From positions 1 to 32,239 of the IMG/VR virus record IMGVR_UViG_3300025853_000366: a DNA stretch of 32,239 bases; one strand, written 5' to 3'. Positions 12,913 to 20,716 of the stretch are shown piece by piece. Source of the stretch: a virus. Position 1 is the first letter of the stretch, and each line of letters begins with the position of its first letter. The notes beneath the pieces are model-generated. The model was not told where the DNA came from and ran no database searches. It saw only the letters and a program-made list of their open reading frames with translations. The translations under genes and the position numbers were made by a program.

Positions 12913-14313
12913 ATGAGATTCTCTGACATTCTTCCCTTCTCCAGTACTAAGGCACATCAAGGTAGGAGAGCCGAACTTATAAATAATTTAAACAAACAAT
13001 TGTTTAGGTTTCATAGTGGCACTCCTATCTCTCTTGATGATACTCAGAATGCCTATGTACAAGATGGCTACGAATCCAATCCTGATGTTTACTCAGTAAT
13101 AAACGGGATCACGAAGGCTTCAGCTTCAGTACCTCCAGTCGTTCATAAAGTAATGAATCAAGAGAAGGCGAACAGATACAATCAGGTTCGTAAATCTCTC
13201 AGGTATAAAGCTAATCAGAAGGCATTGGATACATTACTCGAATTAAAAGAGCAGGCATTCGTTGAAGTTGAACACACAGATCCTTTGTATAAACTGATCA
13301 ATCAGCCAAACCCATTACAAGGCTATCCTGAATGGTATGAAAATATGAAAGGCTTCCAGTTGCTTACTGGTAACGGATATACTCATTTCGTTGAACTTGG
13401 TGATGGTAGTTTTGGAGAGATGTGGGTAATGCCTTCGCAATGGACTAAGATCGTAGCAGATGCAAGTTACGAAACTCTGATAAAAGGATATGTCATTGAT
13501 ATGTATGGAATGGTTGATGCTCCTTTGCCTGCTGAAACAGTAATGCACTGGAAGTATTGGAATCCTGATTATGATGCGGTCGGATCTCACTTATATGGTA
13601 TGTCCCCTCTCAAGTCTGCACGAAGATCCATAAGGTTAGGCAACGATGGTGATCAAGCATTGAGTAAGGCATTTATGAATGGGGGTGCTTCAGGTCTTGT
13701 GTATCCTGCAGGTGATAACTTCGATCAGTTAACTTCAGTTCAGCGAAGTCAATTAGAGTCATACCTTCGAGATATGGGTGGTCCTGATAACTATAAATCT
13801 TGGTTGGTAAGTTCAGTAAAATTAGGTTTTCAAGCTTTTGGACTACCTCCAGTTGATTTAGAGATCCTAGAGGCAGGCAAGATGAGCCAAAGAGATATTT
13901 GTAACATATATAACTTTCCTTCTGAATTACTCAACGATCCTGATAACAAAACCAATGCAAACAAAGAGCAATCAAGAAAACAATTGTACCTTGATAATGT
14001 GATACCTGCATTGATCAGAGATTACGCAGAGATGAACCGTTGTATTGTTCCAAGATTTAACGAGGTATATGGATGTGAGTACCATTTAGAGTTTGACATA
14101 AACGCCATTGATGCAATCAACCAAGATAACTCGGATAAGGTTGAATGGTTAAACAAGGCTTGGTGGTTAACTGCTGATGAAAAAAGAGTAGAAATGGGGT
14201 ACGAGCCTATCGGAGATACTAACCGATACATACCTATGAATTTAGTTCCTGATGGATCAAGTGAACTTTCTGATGAAGATGCACAACTAATAACTGATGA
14301 CTACGATGTATAG
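12913..14313 (+). CDS. Portal protein
   Basis: The 466-residue protein has the HK97-type (Phage_portal) layout. An N-terminal wing region carries ESNPDVYSVINGITKASASV, a central part reads VMHWKYWNPDYDAVGSHLYG and MSPLKSARRSIRLGNDGDQA, then FMNGGASGLVY. A C-terminal clip/crown region reads NFPSELLNDPDNKTNANKEQ. The dodecameric portal forms the unique vertex through which DNA is packaged and ejected and which carries the tail. It follows a terminator and promoter, so it opens the structural operon. Its end overlaps the endolysin start by eight bases. Confidence 0.9.
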   Translation: MRFSDILPFSSTKAHQGRRAELINNLNKQLFRFHSGTPISLDDTQNAYVQDGYESNPDVYSVINGITKASASVPPVVHKVMNQEKANRYNQVRKSLRYKANQKALDTLLELKEQAFVEVEHTDPLYKLINQPNPLQGYPEWYENMKGFQLLTGNGYTHFVELGDGSFGEMWVMPSQWTKIVADASYETLIKGYVIDMYGMVDAPLPAETVMHWKYWNPDYDAVGSHLYGMSPLKSARRSIRLGNDGDQALSKAFMNGGASGLVYPAGDNFDQLTSVQRSQLESYLRDMGGPDNYKSWLVSSVKLGFQAFGLPPVDLEILEAGKMSQRDICNIYNFPSELLNDPDNKTNANKEQSRKQLYLDNVIPALIRDYAEMNRCIVPRFNEVYGCEYHLEFDINAIDAINQDNSDKVEWLNKAWWLTADEKRVEMGYEPIGDTNRYIPMNLVPDGSSELSDEDAQLITDDYDV

Positions 14314-14668
14314 GTATTTTTCAGATATTGAGTTTCAAAGATGCACACCACCTTGTAGTATAAATGATATGGATGCAGACTTTATGTTTAAGCTTGACAA
14401 CGCTCGTCATATATCTAAGATACCCTTTGTACCATTATCGGGCTTTAGAAGTGAAATTTGGGAACTAGAAGAAGGCAGAGATGGTAGTAGTTCACATACA
14501 AAAGGAATTGCTATAGATTTAAAGGCTGATAATAGCAGTAGTAGGTATCAAATATTACAAGCACTTATCCTTAGTGGCTTCAGCCGTATTGGTATCGGCA
14601 AGAATTTTATTCACGCAGACCTTGACAAAAGCAAGGCACAAAACGTAATTTGGCATTACTATGGATGA
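14306..14668 (+). CDS. M15-family peptidase endolysin
   Basis: ATG at 14306 overlaps the portal stop as ATGTATAG (an in-frame ATG also lies at 14297); this gives 120 residues. The zinc peptidase M15 motif set is present: SGFRS at 45-49, SSHTKGIAIDL with H64 and D71, and H103-A-D105 (FIHADLD). These enzymes cut peptide bridges of peptidoglycan. The next two genes look like a coiled-coil membrane-anchored protein and a holin-like protein, so the three form a lysis cassette, placed inside the head module. Confidence 0.88.
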   Translation: MYRYFSDIEFQRCTPPCSINDMDADFMFKLDNARHISKIPFVPLSGFRSEIWELEEGRDGSSSHTKGIAIDLKADNSSSRYQILQALILSGFSRIGIGKNFIHADLDKSKAQNVIWHYYG

Positions 14669-14921
14669 GATCAAACCCTTAAAACACGATATTGAAAAAT
14701 TGGAACAATTAATTGAGATCCTTACTAAAGAAGTATTGGAAATAAAAAAAGCTTTAATAGGTAGCGAATATGGAGAACAAGGACTTGTTAAGAGGGTAGA
14801 AAAGGCAGAGGCAGAGATTTATCAGTTAAAAGATTTTAAAAAAAAGATACTAGCATGGGCTACTGGTTTAGGCCTTGGCTCTAGTACGTTGGTTAATGCA
14901 ATATCGGAGTTGATAAAATGA
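14661..14921 (+). CDS. Coiled-coil protein with C-terminal membrane helix (lysis cassette)
   Basis: The 86-residue protein has a coiled coil from about 6 to 60 (LKHDIEKLEQLIEILTKEVL, later VEKAEAEIYQLKDF) and a hydrophobic C-terminal segment ILAWATGLGLGSSTLVNAI. This architecture is like XhlA-type hemolysin or holin-associated proteins. It overlaps the endolysin stop by eight bases (ATGGATGA) and the holin-like gene by four bases, which fits a lysis role. The function is inferred from architecture and position. Confidence 0.65.
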   Translation: MDEIKPLKHDIEKLEQLIEILTKEVLEIKKALIGSEYGEQGLVKRVEKAEAEIYQLKDFKKKILAWATGLGLGSSTLVNAISELIK

Positions 14922-15226
14922 CAAAAATAAAAGACTGGAAAATTGTACGTATCATACAAAAAACTGCCTCAGGAGAAAACAAAGCAGGAGAAATCATTCA
15001 TGGAGCGTTGGATATTCTGCCGTTGCCTAATCAATTCTTGGGCAAAGCTATCAAGGCGATCTTAAATGGCAAATGGAATGAAACTAAAGCCGAAATACTT
15101 GAAGCTTTTACCTTACGAAACATAGTAGCAATCGCACTTACTACTGCTCTTATAATGGGTTGGTTGACACCTGAAGAGATTGCAACTTTTAGTGATACAT
15201 TAAACCAAATACTTCAGCAACTGTAA
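14918..15226 (+). CDS. Holin-like protein with one clear membrane segment
   Basis: The 102-residue protein starts MTKIKDWKIVRIIQKTASGE. It has an amphipathic middle (HGALDILPLPNQFLGKAIKA) and one clear membrane helix at about 79-95 (NIVAIALTTALIMGWLT). The end is TFSDTLNQILQQL. Start and length suit a holin or holin-like lysis protein of the kind that follows phage endolysins. ATGA overlap with the preceding gene implies coupling. It could instead be a structural membrane-associated protein. Confidence 0.6.
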   Translation: MTKIKDWKIVRIIQKTASGENKAGEIIHGALDILPLPNQFLGKAIKAILNGKWNETKAEILEAFTLRNIVAIALTTALIMGWLTPEEIATFSDTLNQILQQL

Positions 15227-15230
15227 TGGT

Positions 15231-16226
15231 ATGCCAATACCAAAGCCAATATCAGGAGAAAGCCGAGGAGACTTTCTCGATAGGTGTATAACATTCTTAG
15301 CAGATGAAGGTAAACCGACCGAGCAGGCAGTAGCAATATGTACCCAACAATATGAGGATCGAGATGAAAAAGGAGAACATCTCAAGTTCTTAGCTTGGAA
15401 AAAGATTGATAACCAAAGGGAGGTATTTATCAGCTATGCAAGGAATGTTTTTTATAAGGCGTTACGAACCCAATTAAAACAATACCTTGATGCAGTCAAG
15501 CAGTTTGACAAAATCGATCTACCTACCGAACTTATTGTCAAGGATGAGCCTATGTTTGAAGCATACCGAAAGGTGTACAAAAGAGTTGTACCAGTCTTTG
15601 CTCAACAAACATACGATCAGATGATCGCAAGCGTTCAGAAAAGAGCCAAACCTACTTGGGATGAGATTATCGACAAATGGATGGAGGGTAACAATACTAA
15701 TTTGATAGTAGGAGTTTCTGCTAAAACAAGGCAAAGAATAGAAAAGCAAGTAGCCATTGCTTTGTCTGAAGGCTATGGAGTTGCTAAGTTTTCGAGAGAG
15801 TTACCGAAGGAATGGGGATTTAGTCGAAAGAGAGGCGAGTTAATAGGTAGGACTGAAATTATCAGAGCCTCAAACTTAGGAAGTTTAGAGGGAGCGATTG
15901 CAAGCGGTGTACCTGCAAAAAAAGTATGGCTATCTACAAGAGATGGGCGAACAAGAACATTTGCTAAGGGATTGTTTGATCACCTGATAATGGATGGAAC
16001 AAAGGCTGATGAACTACAAGGTATTTTTGATGTAAATGGAGAACCAATGTTATTTCCTGCTGATAATTCACTCGGAGCAAGTCCAGGCAATACAATTAAC
16101 TGTCGATGCACAATAATATACGAGCCAATAGAACAACAAAGAAGTGGCGTAGATTCTTCGCGTATCATTTCTGATGCTTCTTTAATTGCAACTAGTTTGG
16201 CTATAAATAATGATTTTAATTTTTAG
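15231..16226 (+). CDS. Mu F-like head morphogenesis protein
   Basis: The 331-residue protein ends with the Phage_Mu_F (SPP1 gp7-like) signature: VWLSTRDGRTRTFAKGLFDH, later MLFPADNSLGASPGNTINCR then CTIIYEP, where NCRC is diagnostic. An N-terminal extension carries a short 'DRCITFL..AVAICTQQY' block, often seen in such phage head proteins. Mu F-type proteins are minor head proteins that attach to the portal and help DNA packaging or ejection. It overlaps the first gene of the glycosyltransferase group by 17 bases. Confidence 0.88.
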   Translation: MPIPKPISGESRGDFLDRCITFLADEGKPTEQAVAICTQQYEDRDEKGEHLKFLAWKKIDNQREVFISYARNVFYKALRTQLKQYLDAVKQFDKIDLPTELIVKDEPMFEAYRKVYKRVVPVFAQQTYDQMIASVQKRAKPTWDEIIDKWMEGNNTNLIVGVSAKTRQRIEKQVAIALSEGYGVAKFSRELPKEWGFSRKRGELIGRTEIIRASNLGSLEGAIASGVPAKKVWLSTRDGRTRTFAKGLFDHLIMDGTKADELQGIFDVNGEPMLFPADNSLGASPGNTINCRCTIIYEPIEQQRSGVDSSRIISDASLIATSLAINNDFNF

Positions 16227-16872
16227 TTACAATCGCCTAAATATGTTGGAGCAATTATTGGATGAGTTGAACTATAAATTCTCAACAGAGAGGATAATAG
16301 TTATAGACGATGGTAGTCAATACGATCCGATGCCATTTGTACAAAGGTGCGAGTATCATAGATTGAACCATAAAGGCAAAGAAGAGTTTTATCTTAATTG
16401 GAAGTACGCTTTTGAAATCTGCAAGGATTCAGATGAGAAATTTTTTATGTTTTTGCCTGATGACTTTAGCTTTATTGATAGTCAAAGAGTAAAAAAAATA
16501 TATCAGCACCTAAAGGATGATTTGTATGTAATGAATTTACTTAATGATAACAGACCGCCTATTTGGACACCATTTAAACATACAAAAACTACTATCGGTG
16601 ATGAAGCAGTTACTCGAGTAAGCTTTTGTGACTGCGGATATTTTACAAATAGAAAAACTTTGGAAAGTATAGATTTCAAACAAGGCTACATTTCGATAGA
16701 AAGATTCCAAATACAAGATATAAGTTCAGGTGTTGGTGAATATCAGAGCAGAACCTTTTGGAAAAAAAATATACCTATGTATGTTTGTGATAAAAGTTTA
16801 GTGTACCACGGAACACATAAAAGTGAGATGCACACAGAGTTACGAAAACGACAACCACTTACAAACCAATGA
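16210..16872 (+). CDS. GT-A (family 2-like) glycosyltransferase
   Basis: The 220-residue protein has the GT-A nucleotide-binding start MILIFSYNRLNMLEQLLDEL, then IIVIDDGSQ (DDG) and FMFLPDDFSF (the D-x-D site near 80). It should transfer a sugar from a nucleotide donor. Acceptor and sugar cannot be read. It overlaps the Mu F-like gene, is coupled by ATGA to a small membrane protein and is followed by a FkbM-like methyltransferase and a second glycosyltransferase. The group probably decorates a virion protein, DNA or a host-surface glycan. Confidence 0.75.
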   Translation: MILIFSYNRLNMLEQLLDELNYKFSTERIIVIDDGSQYDPMPFVQRCEYHRLNHKGKEEFYLNWKYAFEICKDSDEKFFMFLPDDFSFIDSQRVKKIYQHLKDDLYVMNLLNDNRPPIWTPFKHTKTTIGDEAVTRVSFCDCGYFTNRKTLESIDFKQGYISIERFQIQDISSGVGEYQSRTFWKKNIPMYVCDKSLVYHGTHKSEMHTELRKRQPLTNQ

Positions 16873-17036
16873 ATAAACTAGGAATTTCAACTGGAATACT
16901 TTGTTTAATATTATCGTTAATATATGATTGGCAGTTAACTTTGATATTAATACTTTACTTTGTAGCTACCAAAACCGATACGGTTATATTTGTTGAGCAA
17001 AAAGTAGAAGATTTATTGGGCAAAATTAAACAATAG
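16869..17036 (+). CDS. Small membrane protein (55 aa) in the glycosyl group
   Basis: ATG at 16869 overlaps the previous stop as ATGA. The product begins MNKLGISTGILCLILSLIYD and continues WQLTLILILYFVATKTDTVI, then FVEQKVEDLLGKIKQ. Two hydrophobic helices (about 7-18 and 22-33) are followed by an amphipathic helix. It may anchor the neighbouring enzymes at the membrane or affect the host envelope. Its overlap and spacing to the next gene (two bases) support a real gene. Confidence 0.55.
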   Translation: MNKLGISTGILCLILSLIYDWQLTLILILYFVATKTDTVIFVEQKVEDLLGKIKQ

Positions 17037-17038
17037 GT

Positions 17039-17602
17039 ATGATAGTCGAGATAGGTACAAGCGATTTCAGAACAAAAGCAGGTCAGGTTGATGGGTTATT
17101 TATTGAACCAGTTAAGCCTTACTTTGATAGGCTTCCTGATTGCAGAAAGGAGAATGTAGCGGTATCAAACAGAGTTGGAGAAGTATATGTATTTTATATG
17201 CTCCCAGAAGATATTGCAGAGTTAAAACTACCTGATTGGGCAAGGGGTTGTAATTCGATCAACGCACCCCACCCGACAGTACAAAAACTTCTTACCAATA
17301 GGGTTGGCGCAGGAGCAATGGATCAATATATACAGAAGAGTCTAGTTAGAGTTGAGCGAATCAAGAATTTACTTACCAAACATAAAATTAAAAAAATTGA
17401 CTACCTAAAGATTGATACAGAAGGTCACGATACAGTTATACTTAATGATTATTTGGAAACGGTAGATATAAAACCAAGAGGCATACAATTTGAGGCGAAT
17501 CAGTTAAGCAAGTCCAATGACATAGCAAAAATAGTAACAAAGCTGAAGAATAAAGGGTACTCGGTAAAGAGATATAAAACAGACCTAATAGCTGAATTAT
17601 GA
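17039..17602 (+). CDS. FkbM-like methyltransferase
   Basis: The 187-residue protein has SAM-methyltransferase features of the FkbM family: the N-terminal motif VEIGTSDF (3-10), FIEPVKPYFDRL near 21-32, ENVAVSNRVGEVYVFY (39-54), and LKIDTEGHD near 122-130 where the aspartate-rich strand and H bind metal and substrate. FkbM enzymes usually O-methylate sugars or natural products. The two glycosyltransferases on either side suggest the substrate is a phage-made glycan. It overlaps the next gene by four bases. Confidence 0.8.
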   Translation: MIVEIGTSDFRTKAGQVDGLFIEPVKPYFDRLPDCRKENVAVSNRVGEVYVFYMLPEDIAELKLPDWARGCNSINAPHPTVQKLLTNRVGAGAMDQYIQKSLVRVERIKNLLTKHKIKKIDYLKIDTEGHDTVILNDYLETVDIKPRGIQFEANQLSKSNDIAKIVTKLKNKGYSVKRYKTDLIAEL

Positions 17603-18258
17603 TAACTGCAAATCTTGCAACCATCAAGGCACGAAAACATACCCTTCAGGGTGTAGTTGATAGTTTAAAAGATCAGGTTGATACCGTTAGGGTATATGGC
17701 AATGACTACTTGCCTGAGGTTGAGGGCAGTAATGTAAAAGTCTATACTGGTAAAGATTATACAGATAATGCAAAGTTTTGGTGGCTACCTGAGAGCAAAG
17801 GAATATATCTCTCTTGTGATGATGATATAATATATCCACCTGACTATGTAAAAACGATCGTAAACGCAATGAATAAATATCCTGATACTTGGATAACCTT
17901 TCATGGTCGTAGGCTCTTAGGAGTTAACTTAGGCTACTATAACGATCACGAATGCTATCAGTGCCTACGCAATGTAGATGGTGACTATATGATCGATGTG
18001 CCTGGTACTGGGGTAAGTGCATTCCATACTGATTTGATTAAGTTTGACATGAGGAATTGGAGAGACTATCGTATGTCAGATCTTATGGTAGGTTTAGAGT
18101 TAGCTAAGGCTAAGGTTAGGGTAATTTGTATCGGTCACAAGATTTTTTGGATCAATAATGCAGATACGCACAGATTGCAGTCAATTCATCAGAGAGAGAA
18201 AAAAAATACAAGGCAAAATGAAGTAGCTAACGAGATTTTTTTAGTTCGTAGCAGTTAA
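17599..18258 (+). CDS. GT-A type glycosyltransferase, second of the group
   Basis: The 219-residue protein begins MITANLATIKARKHTLQGVV, a 'natlatipaR...L...v.SL' start common to small phage/bacterial GT-A proteins, and has YLSCDDDIIYPPDYV near 70-84 as the D-x-D metal and nucleotide-sugar site. VPGTGVSAFHTD near 134-145 and MSDLMVGLELAKAKVRV near 158-174 fit the acceptor half. It ends the glycosyl group. The sugar and target are unknown. Confidence 0.78.
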   Translation: MITANLATIKARKHTLQGVVDSLKDQVDTVRVYGNDYLPEVEGSNVKVYTGKDYTDNAKFWWLPESKGIYLSCDDDIIYPPDYVKTIVNAMNKYPDTWITFHGRRLLGVNLGYYNDHECYQCLRNVDGDYMIDVPGTGVSAFHTDLIKFDMRNWRDYRMSDLMVGLELAKAKVRVICIGHKIFWINNADTHRLQSIHQREKKNTRQNEVANEIFLVRSS

Positions 18259-18314
18259 AAAAGGCGATACTATACAAATTGATGAGATAACTTCCAAATG
18301 TAATCGGAAAGTTT

Positions 18315-18322
18315 TATCTTTG
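18315..18322 (+). promoter_or_regulatory. Promoter -7 element before the prohead protease
   Basis: TATCTTTG matches TAnnTTTG and lies 16 bases before the ATG at 18339. About 20 bases upstream stands TTC rather than TTG, so the -33 element is weak. A separate transcript for protease and capsid is plausible. Confidence 0.4.
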
Positions 18323-18338
18323 TAAAAATTATACGCCT

Positions 18339-19403
18339 ATGTCCTACACAGATTATCCAAAGTCAGCTTCAAACAACGCAAAAAAAGCGTTGAACTACAA
18401 AGAAGAATCAGGCAATCCAAAAGGTTGTGGTACTTCTGTTGGATGGAGAAGGGCTACGCAACTAGCTAATCGTTCTCCTTTAAGCGAAGATGTTGTTAAA
18501 CGTATGGCAAGTTTTAACAGACATCGACAACATAAAGATGTTCCATATACTGAAGGATGTGGTGGTTTGATGTGGGATGCTTGGGGTGGAACTTCAGGTA
18601 TAGATTGGGCAATACGAAAGTCTAAACAAATTGACGAAGAAAAGGCATTACGAAAAATACAAGACATCAAGACTATGAACTTACCTTATAATACCAAACA
18701 AACAAACGCAAAGATAAAGTCAGTCGATGTAGATAGGAGAATAGTCGAGGGCTATTTCTCTGTATTTGACTTTAAAGATTCAGATGGTGATGTTATCCTT
18801 AAAGGAGCATACGAAAAGACTATCAAAGAGAACGGTCCTGCAGGTAAAAACAGAATTATGCACTTGTATCAGCACGACCCTCTGATGGTGCTTGGCAAGC
18901 CAACGAGCCTAATGGAAGACGAGAAGGGCGTATATTTTAAAACCATAATAACTGATACTACTCTTGGTACTGATGTTCTCAAGCTATACAAAGACGAGGT
19001 ACTTACCGAGCATAGTGTTGGTATCAATTTTGTACAAAGAGATTACTCAACTGCTGATGAAGCTTACATAGTCAAAGAAGTAAAGATGTGGGAAGGTTCA
19101 ACAGTTACTTGGGGATCTAATGAAATGGCAATCGGGGGAATGCACAAAGGCAACTCTAAGGATTTGTTTGATCAGTATAAAAAGTTGCACAAAGCCTTCT
19201 ACGATGGCACATATTCAGACGAAACATTTTTGTTAATCGAAAAACAAATACAGCACTTGGAATTAGTAATTAAAGAATCACTCCATCCTACCGAGCCGAC
19301 TCAAGTCACTCCTATTGAAGATAGAGCCGAAACTATTGCTAAAGCATTCCAAAAATTTAACAATCAACTACAAATAGAAAAGGAGTTCAAACTATGGACT
19401 TAG
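18339..19403 (+). CDS. Prohead maturation protease with N-terminal extra domain
   Basis: In this 354-residue protein, residues about 120-275 form the HK97-type prohead serine protease: VEGYFSVFDFKDSDGDVILK, QHD with H179, GKPTSL, and LTEHSVGINF with S226 as likely nucleophile. It cleaves the capsid delta domain during maturation. Residues 5-95 form a separate domain (PKSASNNAKKALNYKEESGN, GTSVGWRRATQLA, GLMWDAWGGTSGIDWA) that recurs in other phage head proteins and has no assigned function that I know. The last ten bases overlap the capsid gene. Confidence 0.87.
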   Translation: MSYTDYPKSASNNAKKALNYKEESGNPKGCGTSVGWRRATQLANRSPLSEDVVKRMASFNRHRQHKDVPYTEGCGGLMWDAWGGTSGIDWAIRKSKQIDEEKALRKIQDIKTMNLPYNTKQTNAKIKSVDVDRRIVEGYFSVFDFKDSDGDVILKGAYEKTIKENGPAGKNRIMHLYQHDPLMVLGKPTSLMEDEKGVYFKTIITDTTLGTDVLKLYKDEVLTEHSVGINFVQRDYSTADEAYIVKEVKMWEGSTVTWGSNEMAIGGMHKGNSKDLFDQYKKLHKAFYDGTYSDETFLLIEKQIQHLELVIKESLHPTEPTQVTPIEDRAETIAKAFQKFNNQLQIEKEFKLWT

Positions 19404-20623
19404 AAAAAACTATATCCGAAGGACTTGAGTCGGTGAAAGGTCACATGGATGGCTTAAAAGCTGACTTAGAGAACCGTTACGATAAACTTCAAGAAGAAGT
19501 TAAAAGTGCGGGTGTTGCTGATGAAGCAACCAAGAACGAGATCAAAAACCTTGAGGCTTTGATTTCAGGACAAAAAGACCGATTGGAAGCAATCGAAAAG
19601 TCTAACAACCGTATTGGTGGAAGCATAGCACCAATGTCAATGCAAGGTAAAATACAAGAAGCTTTAGAAAGCAAAGGCGTTCAGGATCAGATCCAAGCCT
19701 TCAAAGCAGGACAAACTTCAGGTTTTACTATGGACACCAAAGCAGTAATCACAGAAGCAGATGCCTATACTGGTGATGTTGTTCCTGCTGATTATGTGCC
19801 TGGTATGAAGTACGATCCTGAGCGAAGAGTACACGTTCGTAATTTCTTATCTACTGGTACTACTAATTCTGATAAGATCCGTTACATCAAAGAAACAAAC
19901 TTCACAGATAATACTGGAGTTGTTGCTGAGGGTGATGCTTCAGGTCAGAATGACTTTGACTTGGTTGCTACTGATGCAGTAGTTGAAAAGATCGCGGCTC
20001 ACTTCAGAGTTTCCAAAGAAGCTTTGAACGATACTGCAGGTCTTGCTACTCATATATCTACTCGAGGTATGGAGAAGTATATGAAGGAAGAAGATTCTTG
20101 GTTACTATATGATTCAACTTATGGTCTAACTGTAACTTCTACTGATTATACTCTTGACCTTTATACTGGCGATGCAGATGCACAAGAACACGATGTACTA
20201 CTTGAAGCAATCAAACAAGTAGAAAACCGTAACTTTGCTCCTTCTGCAATTATGATGTCAATTGGTCGTTTCTACGAAATGATCAGACGAAAAGATGCCG
20301 ATGGTCGTTACATCTTCCCAAATGATGTTGTATTTGGTCAACGAGTACCAGTTATTCGTGGTGTACCTATAATTGCAACCAATGCAATTAACAACACCGA
20401 TGGAAGTATCAATGACTTCCTAGTAGCTGATTTTGCACAATTAACTACCTTGTTTGATCGTGAATCAATGCAGGTACGTTTCTACGAGCAAGATCAAGAC
20501 AATGTTATCAAAGACCTTGTTACTGTTCAAATTAGTGGCCGTTTAGCTTTACCAACTTACCTACCTAACGCAGGTGCTTTTGGTAACTTTACTTCTGCCA
20601 TCACTAATGCAGGTAATTCTTAA
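19394..20623 (+). CDS. Major capsid protein (HK97 fold)
   Basis: The 409-residue protein shows the HK97 capsid layout: an N-terminal coiled coil of about 75 residues (scaffold-like delta domain: LKADLENRYDKLQEEVKSAG), then the mature part with VVPADYVPGMKYDPERRVHV and VAEGDASGQNDFDLVATDAV. A C-terminal P-domain and E-loop region includes FYEMIRRKDADGRYIF and VIRGVPIIATNAINN. The protease directly upstream and connectors downstream fit. Codon use in this gene is notably regular, as in highly expressed genes. A tandem repeat and tRNA-like element start at its stop codon. Confidence 0.92.
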   Translation: MDLEKTISEGLESVKGHMDGLKADLENRYDKLQEEVKSAGVADEATKNEIKNLEALISGQKDRLEAIEKSNNRIGGSIAPMSMQGKIQEALESKGVQDQIQAFKAGQTSGFTMDTKAVITEADAYTGDVVPADYVPGMKYDPERRVHVRNFLSTGTTNSDKIRYIKETNFTDNTGVVAEGDASGQNDFDLVATDAVVEKIAAHFRVSKEALNDTAGLATHISTRGMEKYMKEEDSWLLYDSTYGLTVTSTDYTLDLYTGDADAQEHDVLLEAIKQVENRNFAPSAIMMSIGRFYEMIRRKDADGRYIFPNDVVFGQRVPVIRGVPIIATNAINNTDGSINDFLVADFAQLTTLFDRESMQVRFYEQDQDNVIKDLVTVQISGRLALPTYLPNAGAFGNFTSAITNAGNS

Positions 20624-20656
20624 AATTGCCCAACGGTAATTCTTAAAATTGCCCAA
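20612..20656 (+). repeat. Tandem duplication over the capsid stop codon
   Basis: A 22-base unit at 20612-20633 is repeated exactly at 20635-20656 (period 23). The first copy contains the last capsid codons and TAA; the second is outside the gene. Each unit ends in TTGCCCAA, which can pair with TTGGGC at 20670-20675. The copies are identical, suggesting a recent event or selection for the TTGCCCAA arm. Confidence 0.9.
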
Positions 20657-20698
20657 GGAAGTTTGGAACTTGGGCAGGTTCGATTCCTGCCCTTCCTT
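20651..20698 (+). ncRNA. tRNA-like minihelix after the capsid gene
   Basis: AAGGAAG at 20655-20661 pairs with CTTCCTT at 20692-20698, and GGGCAGG at 20672-20678 pairs with CCTGCCC at 20686-20692 around the loop TTCGATT (20679-20685), which is the tRNA T-loop consensus. Stacked, the two stems give about 12-13 base pairs, as in the acceptor/T-arm of tRNA. Only ten bases lie where the D and anticodon arms should be, so it is not a functional tRNA. GCCCAAG (20651-20657) can alternatively pair with CTTGGGC (20669-20675). Possible relics: deleted tRNA, attachment-site core, or a structured mRNA element. Confidence 0.55.
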
Positions 20699-20716
20699 CT
20701 AACCAATTTTACTATT

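Noticed and set aside
20655-20698. A complete tRNA gene
   Set aside because: Only acceptor and T-arm are present; ten bases replace the D and anticodon arms, and no matching 5' acceptor strand lies about 45 bases upstream of the T-stem.
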